Below are positions 51,801 through 61,402 of a DNA stretch of 64,000 nt, in pieces (the first letter of the stretch is position 1; every line of letters starts with the position of its first letter). This DNA is from Pseudomonas gozinkensis (GTDB lineage Bacteria; Pseudomonadota; Gammaproteobacteria; Pseudomonadales; Pseudomonadaceae): the NCBI RefSeq assembly GCF_014863585.1, contig NZ_CP062253.1, positions 2,382,501 to 2,446,500 of the forward strand, written 5' to 3'. The notes under the pieces were generated by a model. That model was not told the DNA's origin, ran no database searches, and saw only the letters and a program-made list of their open reading frames with translations. Both the position numbers and the translations under genes were made by a program.

Positions 51801-53414
51801 GTGTCGATCAAACTGCGTTTGGTGTTGCTGATTGCGACCAGCCTGCTGACGGCGTTGATCGTGAGCCTGGTCAGTTATGTCGGCAATCAGCGGATGGCTT
51901 CGGCGGTCGGTGACAGCGCGGTTAGCATGAGCGCGCTGCGCAACCACATGGAGGCCGACATGATGCACGACGCCCTGCGTGCCGATGTGTATTCGGCAAT
52001 GCTGGTGGGGCTGGGCAAAAGCACGAGCTCGGCGGACGAGGTGCGCAATTCGGTTGAAGAGCATGCGGCGCATTTTCGCGAGGTGCTGGGTGAAAACCTC
52101 AAGCTGCCGGTGAACCCGACGATCAGGTCCGCGCTGGAGCAGGTCAAGCCAAGCCTCGACACCTACATCAGCGCCGGCGAGCAGATCGTCGGTCTTGCAC
52201 TGGAAAACCCCGACAGCGCCCAGCAGCATCTCGGGACGTTCAGTACCGCGTTCAGCCAGCTCGAAGAGCAGATGGCCGCCCTCAGCGAGCTGATCGAAAC
52301 CAATGCCCGGCAGACCAGTGAAGGCACCGAAGCGGCGATTCACAATGCCAACGTCGCACTCGGCATCGTCCTGATCGCCAGTCTGTTGCTGCTGTTGGCC
52401 CAGGGTCGCTGGGTGATCCTGAGCATCATGGGGCCGCTGAAATCCGCCAGCCGCATCGCCGAAAGTATCGCCCACGGCAACCTCAGCGAACCGATCGCCG
52501 AACCGTCCGGCAAGGACGAAGCCAGTGCGCTGATCCGCACGCTGGCGACAATGCAGCGCGACCTGCGGGACATGATCGACGTGGTACGACGCAACGCCCA
52601 CGGCGTCAGCGGCATGAGCGAACAACTGAGCCAGGGCTGTCATCAGGTGGCCGACAGCAGTCAGCAGCAAAGCACCGCCGCCGGGACCATGGCCGCCGCC
52701 GCGAGCCAGATGACCGCCAGCATCGAGGAGATCACCCGTCACGCCGAGCGTGCGCTGAACATGGCCAGTCAGGCCGAGTCACTGGCGAAAAACGGCGGGC
52801 AGGTGATCCATCAGGTGGTCAGCGACATGGACGACATCGCCCGTTCCGCCCAGCAGTCGGCGCAGGTGATCCGCACCCTGGATCAGGAATCCGAAGGTAT
52901 CTTCAACATTATCCAGGTGATCAAGAGCATCGCCGACCAGACCAACCTGCTGGCGCTCAATGCGGCCATCGAAGCGGCACGGGCGGGCGAGCAAGGCAGG
53001 GGATTTGCGGTGGTGGCCGATGAGGTGCGCAGTCTGGCTGCGCGCACCAGCGCCTCGACCCAGGAAATCGCCGCGATGGTCGCGCGCATCCAGAACAGCA
53101 CCCGGGAGGCCGTCAGCAGCATGGAGGCCGGTGTCGCCCAGGTCGACAAGGGCATGGCGGTCACCGCCGACGTCGAACGCGCCATCCGCGAAATCCTCGA
53201 CGCCACCCTGAGCACCACACAACTGGTCAACGACATCACCCGTACCATCGGCGAACAGAGCCAGGCGAGCAACGAAATTGCCCATCAGGTGGAGATGATC
53301 GCGGGCATGTCGGAGGGCAACAGCAAGGTGATCGGTCAGACGGCCAATACCACGGATGAGTTGTCGAGCCTGGCGGGGAGGTTGGCGCAGTCGGTGGATC
53401 GGTTTCGGTTGTGA
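51801..53414 (+). CDS. Methyl-accepting chemotaxis protein
   Basis: A 537-residue chemoreceptor. TM1 is about residues 7-29, the periplasmic region (about 30-180) looks four-helix bundle-like, and TM2 is at about 181-203. A HAMP follows ([20 protein letters not shown]). The cytoplasmic hairpin tip [20 protein letters not shown] is canonical. There is no C-terminal CheR-docking pentapeptide; the tail ends SVDRFRL. GTG 51801 follows GGAGG at 8 nt. The ligand is unknown. Confidence 0.93.
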   Translation: MSIKLRLVLLIATSLLTALIVSLVSYVGNQRMASAVGDSAVSMSALRNHMEADMMHDALRADVYSAMLVGLGKSTSSADEVRNSVEEHAAHFREVLGENLKLPVNPTIRSALEQVKPSLDTYISAGEQIVGLALENPDSAQQHLGTFSTAFSQLEEQMAALSELIETNARQTSEGTEAAIHNANVALGIVLIASLLLLLAQGRWVILSIMGPLKSASRIAESIAHGNLSEPIAEPSGKDEASALIRTLATMQRDLRDMIDVVRRNAHGVSGMSEQLSQGCHQVADSSQQQSTAAGTMAAAASQMTASIEEITRHAERALNMASQAESLAKNGGQVIHQVVSDMDDIARSAQQSAQVIRTLDQESEGIFNIIQVIKSIADQTNLLALNAAIEAARAGEQGRGFAVVADEVRSLAARTSASTQEIAAMVARIQNSTREAVSSMEAGVAQVDKGMAVTADVERAIREILDATLSTTQLVNDITRTIGEQSQASNEIAHQVEMIAGMSEGNSKVIGQTANTTDELSSLAGRLAQSVDRFRL

Positions 53415-53450
53415 GGGGAATGTAGATATCTGCTCAAGGTGGGATGAGCC

Positions 53451-53472
53451 AGCGGATCACTGATCCGCTTTT
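53451..53472 (+). terminator. Terminator after the chemoreceptor
   Basis: AGCGGATCA and TGATCCGCT form an inverted repeat with one base between, followed by TTT. It overlaps the last codons of the convergent nuclease-like gene. Confidence 0.6.
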
Positions 53473-53963
53473 CGCCGTACATTGATGGTTGCCTCAACCT
53501 TCAATCTGAAGTTGTACTTCTTGAAGCGGTTCTTCGCATTGAGTTCTGGTTTAACGAAGGGTGACTTTTTGTTGCAGACGTAGGCGATTTTGGGGTGGTA
53601 GTTAGCCAGGAATTGCTCGCCGTGTGCATCAATCAAAAATTGAATTGTCGACTCCAATTGTTTGATCCCTTGTCCTTGCCAGCCCCCTCCATCGCGGTCT
53701 TTCAACTCAACAAGGTACAGCGCGTCATCAGTCCTCAGCATGCAGTCACATCGATCCCGACCTTTTTCCTCACCGTCTTTGATCACGCATTTGTCAATTG
53801 CGGTAAAGACAATCGGTTTTTGGAGCGGGTTCGATACCGAGGCTATCCATTCTTTCCGGTTTCCTGTGTCGACATAAGCCACTGGAAACTCTTGATCGTC
53901 ACGCAGCCCGAATTCGGCGTCAGTAAACGGACCTGTCTGGCAGCGGATATCAAGAAAATTCAC
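53457..53963 (-). CDS. PD-(D/E)XK-like nuclease of a two-gene ATPase system
   Basis: A 168-residue protein. The likely active site is Asp73 in DRCDCMLRTDD, then Glu86-x-Lys88 in LYLVELKDR, with Gln103 in GIKQLESTIQF on the following helix. That is the order of PD-(D/E)XK nucleases. It overlaps the ATPase stop by four bases (ATGA), so both are made together. The C-terminus is basic (KYNFRLKVEATINVRRK) and could bind DNA. Two-gene ATPase plus small nuclease modules are common defence layouts. I do not recognise a named system. Confidence 0.7.
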   Translation of the reverse strand: MNFLDIRCQTGPFTDAEFGLRDDQEFPVAYVDTGNRKEWIASVSNPLQKPIVFTAIDKCVIKDGEEKGRDRCDCMLRTDDALYLVELKDRDGGGWQGQGIKQLESTIQFLIDAHGEQFLANYHPKIAYVCNKKSPFVKPELNAKNRFKKYNFRLKVEATINVRRKADQ

Positions 53964-55198
53964 CCTTTCAGCTCCTCCTCGATATCGAGGAGTGCATCAA
54001 ATAGATCATTGCCTTCTTGCAAGGATCTGTTCAGAAAATTGTCATCGGAAGGAATGCCATCAACCATTGGCAGTTTCGTGATCGATCCAGTTCTTTCATC
54101 GGCTTGGTATATCGCCAACTCTTCGGCTTCTAGCAAGGCATGCAAGGGAATAACGGCGGCGAGTTTAGGGAGTAATTCCTTGTCGCGCTTTTTCTGGATA
54201 ATGCTGTCTTGCAGGTGCTTGCCCTGTACCGAGATGGTCAGGTAATTCACTACGTATGGGCTGTGAGTTGTCAGCACCAGACGGTTGCCCTGACCTTGAT
54301 TATTGAACTGCAGCAGACTCTGCAAAACGCTCCATTGTGACTGGGGATAAAGATTCTGCTCAGGCTCTTCGACGATATTGATAAACGCTGATTTGTTAAA
54401 TCTGGAGGACAGCGTGGAGAGAGCAATGCGCCTTTGCTCTTCTGTCAGCGAATCAATGGAAAAGATCTCTTTAACCTCTTTTCTGAAGCGATCCAGCTCA
54501 TCGGCGCTCATTGTCTCTTGCCGCTCTTCGCTGCGCTCTTGAACCGCCTTGGACAGGTAGTGGCTCACCAGATGCAATGGAACGGCAGACTGAAAGCCAC
54601 TGGAGGCGTCTGCCAGTCTGAGTTTGTAGTCGGACTCGCGAATATTGAGGATATCGTTGAGCTTGTCATATTCGAGTTCGGCCTGATTGATAGGCAACAG
54701 CAAAGTGCCTTTCATATTGGCTTTGGCTGCATCGAATTCGGTCAGGAATTCCTTGAGAGAATCCGAGGACAGTTTCAGCTCGCGAGGGTGTCTGACATAG
54801 GAGATGAAGTTTCGCTCAGCAGGCACGTACATGATCTGAGGCAGATGGTAGCTACTACCTTTTGATTCAGTGATATGCAGCTGTCCCCGCATGAAAGAAA
54901 TCGAGTAGGCCTCGCCCTCGTATTCGATCTCTGTTGCATCGGAGATGTAGTGCTCCAGTCTGTGATAGGTCAGGTACGGTTTGATGAATTTGTTCTTCCT
55001 TTCAAACCATTTCTTATCGTAATCACCCCGCACCAACGCCTTCTCTATCCAGGAGAATGTCGAGTAAAGCTTGGCCAGCGTGCTCTTCCCGGAGCCCTGA
55101 TTCCCCACGAAAACCGTCACGCGTTTGAACTCTATCCAGCCATTGTTCTTCACACCATCGCGGATAGGGCCGAAATGCTTGACGCGTAGTCGGGTCAT
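53960..55198 (-). CDS. AAA-family ATPase of a putative two-gene defence system
   Basis: A 412-residue ABC/AAA15-like ATPase. Walker A GNQGSGKST is at 32-40, the family segment YVPAERNFISY at 124-134, an SSGFQSAVPL signature at 199-208, Walker B-like FINIVEEPEQNLYP at 272-285 and H-loop TTHSPYVV at 310-317. There is no TOPRIM domain, so a partner nuclease is expected and is present downstream. It is less GC-rich than its neighbours. By analogy with PARIS, Septu and Gabija it may sense phage and release or activate the nuclease; this is inference. Confidence 0.75.
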   Translation of the reverse strand: MTRLRVKHFGPIRDGVKNNGWIEFKRVTVFVGNQGSGKSTLAKLYSTFSWIEKALVRGDYDKKWFERKNKFIKPYLTYHRLEHYISDATEIEYEGEAYSISFMRGQLHITESKGSSYHLPQIMYVPAERNFISYVRHPRELKLSSDSLKEFLTEFDAAKANMKGTLLLPINQAELEYDKLNDILNIRESDYKLRLADASSGFQSAVPLHLVSHYLSKAVQERSEERQETMSADELDRFRKEVKEIFSIDSLTEEQRRIALSTLSSRFNKSAFINIVEEPEQNLYPQSQWSVLQSLLQFNNQGQGNRLVLTTHSPYVVNYLTISVQGKHLQDSIIQKKRDKELLPKLAAVIPLHALLEAEELAIYQADERTGSITKLPMVDGIPSDDNFLNRSLQEGNDLFDALLDIEEELKG

Positions 55199-55320
55199 TG
55201 ATCACTCCATAGGACGAGCTTGTACGGTTTAGCGATGCAGCATATCAGGGCAGGGGACAAACGGGAGGAGCATATTGGAGCGAAATGGACAGGTAGGTAA
55301 AGTGCTTACCAAGGGAGAGA

Positions 55321-55356
55321 GCTCTGACGAGGTACTCGCCAGAGCCTTCTATTTTA
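55321..55356. terminator. Hairpin downstream of the SnoaL-like gene
   Basis: GCTCTG-CGAG pairs with CTCG-CAGAGC around GTA with one mismatch (55321-55345), followed by CTTCTATTTT on the plus strand. It lies between the ATPase promoter and the SnoaL gene stop, probably ending the latter. Confidence 0.6.
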
Positions 55357-55357
55357 A

Positions 55358-55783
55358 TCAGAACTTGTACGCCTGACGCCCCACCAGCAACCACTTCCCA
55401 TCCTGCCTCTGCCAGATCTGGAAGTTCTCGATTTCAGTCGGTACGACTTCGGTGCCCTTCAGTGCCTGCGCCGAAAAGTGATGGCGTACCAGCGCGGTGT
55501 CACCGGACAGGGTGATGGTCTGGTTTTGCATCTCCAGAGTCTTGAACGCGCTCCTGCCGGTTTCGATATCGGCAATGAAGGCTTTCTTGTCCTGGATCTT
55601 GCCGCTGGAGTGGCCGTAGGTGAGGTTGTCGGCGGTCAGTGCGTTCAGTTCGGCAACGTCCTTGTGCAACATCGCGTGGGTCAGGTGATCGACGGCCTGG
55701 GCGACGTCCTGTTCCGCCGGGGCGGCGGCAACGTAGCCACTGAAGAGGCAGGCGAGACCGAGCAGCAGTCTGGATTTGTTCAT
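55358..55783 (-). CDS. Exported SnoaL/DUF4440-like protein
   Basis: A 141-residue protein with signal peptide (GYVAA-APAEQ). The NTF2-like fold is suggested by LTADNLTYGHSSGKIQDKKAF, ALVRHHFSAQAL and IWQRQDGKWLLVGRQAYKF. Family members include polyketide cyclases and many proteins of unknown role. ATG 55783 follows AAGGAA. No neighbour gives a function. Confidence 0.8.
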   Translation of the reverse strand: MNKSRLLLGLACLFSGYVAAAPAEQDVAQAVDHLTHAMLHKDVAELNALTADNLTYGHSSGKIQDKKAFIADIETGRSAFKTLEMQNQTITLSGDTALVRHHFSAQALKGTEVVPTEIENFQIWQRQDGKWLLVGRQAYKF

Positions 55784-56216
55784 GGGTATTCCTTGTTGTT
55801 GTAGGTAATGAAGACGACTGGGTTATTTGTCAGTCGTCGTACAACTTAGCAGGAATGGGACGGCGTTAGAAAGCGCTTGAGGAACCTATTGAAAACTATC
55901 CGGTCGCGAACAGACGCGCGGGTTTGCCATGACGTGATATTCTTCGCGCCACTTGGTTTGACCTAATTCAGTCTGGCGCGCTTTTCGGCGGGCCAGGCAG
56001 AACCCCTGTCGCTCAAGTAGCTGAAGCCAATAATGATAAGAAGTCAGTTCAGAAGGGACATATAACTGAGGTCGACGCAGCCTGTCGGCCTTGTGTGCCC
56101 ACCCGTCAAAATTGAAGTGTGCCGGAACCCGCGACGCTGGCCTGAGTGTCGCGCAAAAGGGGACCTCATACGTACAACAGCGGCGGGCGGAAGGCGTTTT
56201 ATCATAGGTGCAACAG
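55784..56216. other. Intergenic region before mqo
   Basis: Upstream of mqo the 433-bp gap contains an open frame on the minus strand (about 55886-56170) encoding natural-looking sequence such as SELTSYHYWLQLLERQGF, but with no in-frame start before the mqo coding region. It is either a relic of a gene or chance. The mqo promoter should lie near 56100-56200. Confidence 0.4.
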
Positions 56217-57866
56217 ATGTTTAAAAAAGTGAACACAGCCTTGCTGGGGCTGGCTTTGGCGATGGGGATGTCTTCCGCCAATGCCGAAGAAGCAAAGAAA
56301 GTCGACGTCCTGCTGATCGGCGGCGGCATCATGAGCACCACCCTGGGTGTGTGGATCAATGAGCTGGAACCGACCTGGTCGATGGAAATGGTCGAGCGCC
56401 TCGATGGCGTCGCCCTGGAAAGCTCCAACGGCTGGAACAACGCCGGTACTGGTCACTCCGCACTTGCCGAGCTGAACTACACCCCGGAAGACGACAAGGG
56501 CAATGTCACCATCCCGAAAGCCGTCGAGATCAACGAAGCGTTCCAGGTCTCCCGTCAGTTCTGGGCCTGGCAGGTTCAGCAAGGTGTTCTGAAGAACCCT
56601 CGTTCGTTCATCAACACCACTCCGCACATGAGCTTCGTGTGGGGCGATGACAACATCAAGTTCCTGAAAAAGCGCTACGAAGCCCTGCAGGCGAGCCCGC
56701 TGTTCGCCGGCATGCAGTACTCCGAAGACCCGGCTGTGATCAAGAAGTGGGTCCCGCTGATGATGGAAGGGCGTGACCCGAACCAGAAAATCGCGGCCAC
56801 CTGGAGCCCTCTGGGTACCGACATGAACTTTGGCGAAATCACCCGCCAGTTCGCCGCTCACCTGCAGACCAAGTCCAACTTCAACTTGAAGCTGTCGAGC
56901 GAAGTCCAGGACATCACCAAGAATGCAGATGGCACCTGGCGCGTCAGCTACAAAAACCTGAAAGACGGCACCAAGACTGAAACCGACGCCAAGTTCGTAT
57001 TCATCGGCGCCGGCGGCGGTGCACTGCACCTGCTGCAGAAGTCCGGTATCGAAGAAGCCAAGGAATACGCTGGCTTCCCGGTAGGCGGCTCGTTCCTGGT
57101 GACCGATAACCCGGCCATCGCCGAGCAGCACCTGGCCAAGGCCTACGGTAAAGCTTCGGTTGGCGCGCCTCCGATGTCCGTTCCGCACCTGGACACCCGT
57201 GTCCTGGACGGCAAGCGCGTCATCCTGTTTGGCCCGTTCGCGACTTTCAGCACCAAGTTCCTGAAAGAAGGTTCGTACCTGGACCTGCTGACCAGCACCA
57301 CCACCCACAACATCTGGCCTATGACCAAGGTCGGCATCAAGGAATACCCGCTGGTCGAGTACCTGGCCGGTCAATTGATGCTGTCGGATGAAGATCGTCT
57401 GAACGCGCTGAAGGAATACTTCCCGAACGCCAAGGCCGAAGACTGGCGCCTGTGGCAAGCCGGCCAGCGCGTGCAAATCATCAAGCGTGATGAAGCCGCT
57501 GGCGGCGTGCTGAAACTGGGCACCGAAATCGTTGCTTCCAAAGACGGCTCCATCGCCGGTCTGTTGGGCGCATCCCCAGGCGCATCGACCGCTGCACCGA
57601 TCATGCTGAGCGTGCTGCAGAAAGTCTTCAAAGACAAAGTCGCCAGCCCTGAGTGGCAAGCCAAGCTGCACCAGATCGTTCCAAGCTACGGTACCCAGCT
57701 GAACAACGATCCAGCCAAAGTGGCTGAAGAGTGGGCTTACACCGCCAAGATCCTGCAACTGCCAACCCCTCCGGTGATTGGCCAGGCTGCAGCCCCAGCG
57801 GCGGACGCCTCGGCTGAGAAAGCCCCGGCTCCAAAAGAAAGCGCTGCACGTGACATGGCTCTGTAA
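56217..57866 (+). CDS. mqo: Malate:quinone oxidoreductase with exported-looking N-terminus
   Basis: A 549-residue Mqo. After [26 protein letters not shown], which reads as a signal peptide, the FAD motif [16 protein letters not shown] begins. [13 protein letters not shown] and [17 protein letters not shown] are diagnostic. It oxidises malate to oxaloacetate and reduces quinone at the membrane. The last 30 residues form an Ala/Pro/Glu-rich tail ([16 protein letters not shown]). ATG 56217 follows AGGTG at 7 nt; a GTG three codons earlier is possible. Mqo is usually cytoplasmic and peripheral, so the leader is notable. Confidence 0.93.
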   Translation: MFKKVNTALLGLALAMGMSSANAEEAKKVDVLLIGGGIMSTTLGVWINELEPTWSMEMVERLDGVALESSNGWNNAGTGHSALAELNYTPEDDKGNVTIPKAVEINEAFQVSRQFWAWQVQQGVLKNPRSFINTTPHMSFVWGDDNIKFLKKRYEALQASPLFAGMQYSEDPAVIKKWVPLMMEGRDPNQKIAATWSPLGTDMNFGEITRQFAAHLQTKSNFNLKLSSEVQDITKNADGTWRVSYKNLKDGTKTETDAKFVFIGAGGGALHLLQKSGIEEAKEYAGFPVGGSFLVTDNPAIAEQHLAKAYGKASVGAPPMSVPHLDTRVLDGKRVILFGPFATFSTKFLKEGSYLDLLTSTTTHNIWPMTKVGIKEYPLVEYLAGQLMLSDEDRLNALKEYFPNAKAEDWRLWQAGQRVQIIKRDEAAGGVLKLGTEIVASKDGSIAGLLGASPGASTAAPIMLSVLQKVFKDKVASPEWQAKLHQIVPSYGTQLNNDPAKVAEEWAYTAKILQLPTPPVIGQAAAPAADASAEKAPAPKESAARDMAL

Positions 57867-57884
57867 CTAGACGCCTGACACACG

Positions 57885-57921
57885 AAGCCCACTGAACCGG
57901 TGACGGTCAGTGGGCTTTTTT
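57885..57921 (+). terminator. Strong terminator after mqo
   Basis: AAGCCCACTGA pairs with TCAGTGGGCTT, followed by TTTT, 18 bp past the mqo stop. Confidence 0.92.
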
Positions 57922-57932
57922 GTGTCCGGATT

Positions 57933-58361
57933 TCAGGCCTTGGCGGCAGCCAGATAAGCTCCCAGGCGCCGTCCCATCTCTTCCCCCAGCGCCTGCAACC
58001 CGCTCAACGGCCGCACCATCACCTCGAACTCGACGATCTTGCCCTGTTCATCGAAACGAATCATGTCGATGCCTTTGAGCTCTTTCGCCCCCACTTTGGC
58101 GCTGAACTCCAGCACCACATTCAGGCCATCGGCCGTCGCCAGTTCACGGTGGTATTTGAAGTCTTCAAACACATTGAACACCGTGTTGAGGATCATCGAG
58201 ACCACCGCCGCGCCGGGGTAGGGCGTGTGGGCCATGGGCGAGCGGAACACGGCTTTGGGATCGAGCAGCTCAGGCAGGGCCTTGAGGTTGCCGGTGCGGA
58301 TCATCTCGTGCCAGCGGTTCAGGGATTCGGCGGCGTTGGGGTGCAGCTTCAGGTCGGACAT
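57933..58361 (-). CDS. SnoaL-like nuclear transport factor 2 family protein
   Basis: A 142-residue protein starting MSDLKLHPNAAESLNRWHEM. The NTF2 fold is suggested by ALPELLDPKAVFRSPMAHTPYPG and KGIDMIRFDEQGKIVEFEVMVRP. There is no signal peptide. The gene is convergent with mqo. Function unknown. Confidence 0.82.
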   Translation of the reverse strand: MSDLKLHPNAAESLNRWHEMIRTGNLKALPELLDPKAVFRSPMAHTPYPGAAVVSMILNTVFNVFEDFKYHRELATADGLNVVLEFSAKVGAKELKGIDMIRFDEQGKIVEFEVMVRPLSGLQALGEEMGRRLGAYLAAAKA

Positions 58362-58621
58362 GGTTTCACTCCTGTATTTTTGTTGTTCTTTGTGCGGCGC
58401 CCATGACTCTAGATCAAAGCTGTGTAATGGAAACCCTCTGTACCGACCTGAATGTCGATACATGCACTGGCCAAATCCATCTGATCCGCTTTTTCCTGTC
58501 GGATCTGCATCTGTAACCATCTCAGCCACGGGCCCAGAATAGCCCTGCCGTTCGGCCATACGCGACGCGCTTCATTCCGAAGCGCCCGGTGCGCCGGACA
58601 TTCAGTATTCAGGAGGCCTTC

Positions 58622-58705
58622 ATGGCTAAGATGGCGATTTTCCTCGGCGGCTTTCTTGTGTTGACCATCATGATTGGCGTCCTTGCCACGATTTCTCCGG
58701 TCTGA
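58622..58705 (+). CDS. 27-residue membrane protein
   Basis: A very small gene encoding 27 residues, a single hydrophobic helix with LGGFLVLTIMIGVLATISPV near the C-terminus. A perfect AGGAGG lies 5 nt before the ATG, unusually strong for chance. The stop at 58705 is followed 2 bp later by the convergent lipoprotein stop. Such peptides often bind larger membrane complexes; no partner is evident. Confidence 0.65.
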   Translation: MAKMAIFLGGFLVLTIMIGVLATISPV

Positions 58706-58707
58706 GA

Positions 58708-59316
58708 TCAGCAGTTGAGCAGCGGCATGTGGCGCTCTTCACGGACTTTGAAATGGATCGGCGCGGTCGGGATTTTTTCTCCATTCAGGAAGAGATCCGG
58801 TAGCGTCAGGATGAAATCGTCCATTTCACCGTCCCCCAGGGGCGTTCCCGGGGAATAAATATCCAGATTCGTTTCACGCGGGTCGAAACCGGTTTTCAGG
58901 TGTTCGATCGTGACCGTATAGGACTTGCCGTTGGCCAGCTGCACGGTGGCCTCAGGTGACGCCGCGCTGATCCAGAGTGCCGGAGGAGGGGTTTCTTCGG
59001 CGATCTTGCGTTGTTCCGGTGTTTGCAGGTTCCGCATGTACGGGGGCGTGTAGAGGTAAACGTACATCCGCAACTCGGTGTCCGTGGAGAGGTGGGAGTC
59101 GGGTTTGGTTGGCATGCCCGGCAACGGCGCATAGACCAGAAGATGAACCCAGTCGAGCGCCTTGGATGCGGTCTTGTACCTCATGGACGGCTTCGCTCCG
59201 GGACACGTCCTGACCAGCAGCGCGTGCTCGCCCACGGTCGATTCCGGATATAGAAAGGGCCCCGTGCTGCAAGCCGCGAACAAGGGGAGCAACAGGTACA
59301 AGGCAAGACGTTTCAA
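58708..59316 (-). CDS. Exported lipoprotein of unknown function
   Basis: A 202-residue lipoprotein using a TTG start at 59316 with GGAG 8 nt upstream (LKRLALYLLLPLFAACSTGP). The lipobox is LFAAC. The mature part has a long central region (LRMYVYLYTPPYMRNLQTPE) and ends HFKVREERHMPLLNC. A longer reading upstream looks non-coding. Its neighbours give no clue to function. Confidence 0.75.
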   Translation of the reverse strand: MKRLALYLLLPLFAACSTGPFLYPESTVGEHALLVRTCPGAKPSMRYKTASKALDWVHLLVYAPLPGMPTKPDSHLSTDTELRMYVYLYTPPYMRNLQTPEQRKIAEETPPPALWISAASPEATVQLANGKSYTVTIEHLKTGFDPRETNLDIYSPGTPLGDGEMDDFILTLPDLFLNGEKIPTAPIHFKVREERHMPLLNC

Positions 59317-59521
59317 ATGATCGACTCCATGATGGACTGTTTTCCTTTCCCAGCCGACGCAGATTACCTGAAGTGCCATGGATGTGGTGTGTGCTCTGAT
59401 CCTGACCCTTTTATTCAGCAATCGGATTTCCCGCTGTAACGCGACCACACAGACGAAACCGCATTCGGTATTAGACTCCACCCACGATCTGATACCGGAA
59501 ACCTGCCATGTCGGACGCTCC

Positions 59522-60733
59522 ATGGACTCGCTGATCAACGCCGCCGGCCACGCGCTGGCAGCGGGTGATCCGTTGGCGGCGCTGAATTTCGTGGCTCTGC
59601 GCGAAGACCCTCCAGCGCTGGCCCTGCGCGGGATCGCCATGGCGCAGCTCGGCGACATGACGCGGGCCAGGACGTTGTTGCAACGGGCAGTGAAGGCATT
59701 CGGCGCCAATGAGCCGCTGTCCCGGGCGCGCTGCGTGGTTGCCGAAGCCGAAGTGGCGCTGGCGGCACGGGATCTGGGTTGGCCGGTCGAGGCACTGGAG
59801 GCGGCGCGACAAGTCTTGCAGGATCATGGCGACGGCGTGAATGCCGCGCACGTGTGTTGTTTGCAGATTCGTCGGTTGCTGCTGATCGGCCAGCTTGATG
59901 CGGCTGAAAAGCTGCTCGATGAACTCGATCCTGCACCGCTACCCCCGGCTCTGCGCACTGTTCATGAATTGATGACAGCCGGGATCGCTTTGCGTCGGGT
60001 CCAGGCGCACAAGGCGCAAACAACGTTGGAACGCGCGCAACGTGCAGCGTATCAGGCGGCGATTCCGGCGCTGTTGGCAGAGGTCGCTCACGCCCTGCAG
60101 TTACTTGAGGCTCCGGCAGCCCGATTGATCGTTGCAGGTCAGGAGAAAGCGGTCACGCTCGCGCAGGTGGAAGTGTTGTTCACCTCGCCGACGCTGGTGG
60201 TCGATGCCTGTCGCTACAGCGTGCGCGGTGCCGGAATGACCGTGGCGCTGGCCACGCGACCGGTGTTGTTCAACCTCGTTCGGCTACTTGCCGAAGCCTG
60301 GCCGGCAGAGGTGTCCAGAGAGGCGTTGATCGCCAAAGCCTTCCGATTGAAACTCGATGATGAATCCCACCGCGTCCGATTGCGGGTCGAAATTGGCCGG
60401 TTGCGTGCGGCGTTGCGTCCGCTGGCCGGAATCATCGCAACCCCTCGCGGCTATGCGCTGGTTGCACACGATGTAGCGCTGCTCACGTTGCCGCTCGAAG
60501 ACAGACACGCCGGGCTGCTGGCCCTGCTTGCCGATGGCGAAGCGTGGTCGAGTTCGGCACTTGCGCTCGCGTCGGGCAACAGCCAGCGGCAAGTGCAGCG
60601 GGCACTTGAAACGTTGGCGGCACAAGACAAGGTGCAGGCGTTCGGCGTTGGCCGTGCACGTCGCTGGCTGACGCCGCCGTTGCCGGGTTTCGCGACGATC
60701 TTGTTACTCCCGGTGTCGCTGGGCAATGGCTAG
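59522..60733 (+). CDS. Winged-helix transcriptional regulator-like protein with helical repeats
   Basis: A 403-residue protein starting MDSLINAAGHALAAGDPLAA. The N-terminal 250 residues are TPR-like helical repeats (ALAAGDPLAALNFVALREDP, ARTLLQRAVKAFGANEPLS). The C-terminal part holds an OmpR-like winged helix (LIAKAFRLKLDDESHRVRLR, then LRAALRPLAGIIATPRGYAL). The next gene, a beta-propeller protein, is 32 bp downstream, so the two may form a regulatory pair. The start is tentative. Confidence 0.7.
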   Translation: MDSLINAAGHALAAGDPLAALNFVALREDPPALALRGIAMAQLGDMTRARTLLQRAVKAFGANEPLSRARCVVAEAEVALAARDLGWPVEALEAARQVLQDHGDGVNAAHVCCLQIRRLLLIGQLDAAEKLLDELDPAPLPPALRTVHELMTAGIALRRVQAHKAQTTLERAQRAAYQAAIPALLAEVAHALQLLEAPAARLIVAGQEKAVTLAQVEVLFTSPTLVVDACRYSVRGAGMTVALATRPVLFNLVRLLAEAWPAEVSREALIAKAFRLKLDDESHRVRLRVEIGRLRAALRPLAGIIATPRGYALVAHDVALLTLPLEDRHAGLLALLADGEAWSSSALALASGNSQRQVQRALETLAAQDKVQAFGVGRARRWLTPPLPGFATILLLPVSLGNG

Positions 60734-60765
60734 GCTGGACTCACCCACTCAACGAGGAAACCAGC

Positions 60766-61398
60766 ATGAAACAGGCAAACGCAGAAATCCTTCGGGAATA
60801 CGGCCCGTTCGAAGGCATCGACGGTGTGCATGGCGTGACCTTCGATGGCCGGCAAGTCTGGTTCGCCAGCGATGGTCAACTCAACGCACTCGACCCGGCC
60901 AGCGGCGAAACTGTGCGCACGATCAAGGTCGGCGCCGATGGCGGGACCGCGTTCGACGGCAAGCACCTGTACCAGATCGCCGACCGCCGAATTCACAAGA
61001 TCGATCCCGCCACCGGGCGCGTACTCCATACCATTCCGGCTCCGGGCGACGGCGGCGACTCGGGCATGGCCTGGGCCGAGGGTTCGTTGTGGGTCGGGCA
61101 ATACCGCGACCGCAAGATCCACCAGATCGACCCGGCCACCGGGAAAATCCTCCGCACCCTCGAATCCAATCGTTTTGTCACCGGCGTCACCTGGGTTGAC
61201 GGCGCGCTGTGGCATGGCACCTGGGAAGGCGATGAAAGCGAGATCCGGCGAGTCGACCCGAGCAACGGCGAGGTGCTGGAAAGCCTGACGTTACCCAGCG
61301 GAATCGGCGTCTCCGGACTGGAGGCCGATGGCGCTGAGCGTTTCTATTGTGGCGGCGGAAACAGCGGCAGGGTGCGGGCGGTGCGCCGGCCGAAGTGA
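60766..61398 (+). CDS. Beta-propeller protein, Vgb/glutamine cyclotransferase-like
   Basis: A 210-residue protein of repeated propeller blades. The pattern (L/I)DPA(S/T)G(E/K/R) recurs in ALDPASGETVRTIKV, KIDPATGRVLHTIPA, QIDPATGKILRTLES and RVDPSNGEVLESLTL. It lacks a signal peptide. Related proteins include virginiamycin B lyase and glutaminyl cyclotransferases; substrate binding cannot be judged. ATG 60766 follows GAGGAAACC. Probably co-transcribed with the winged-helix gene. Confidence 0.82.
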   Translation: MKQANAEILREYGPFEGIDGVHGVTFDGRQVWFASDGQLNALDPASGETVRTIKVGADGGTAFDGKHLYQIADRRIHKIDPATGRVLHTIPAPGDGGDSGMAWAEGSLWVGQYRDRKIHQIDPATGKILRTLESNRFVTGVTWVDGALWHGTWEGDESEIRRVDPSNGEVLESLTLPSGIGVSGLEADGAERFYCGGGNSGRVRAVRRPK

Positions 61399-61402
61399 CG
61401 GC

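Noticed and set aside
55886..56170. Minus-strand gene upstream of mqo
   Set aside because: The predicted peptide looks natural in part, but no in-frame start exists before the frame runs into the antisense of mqo. It may be a relic.
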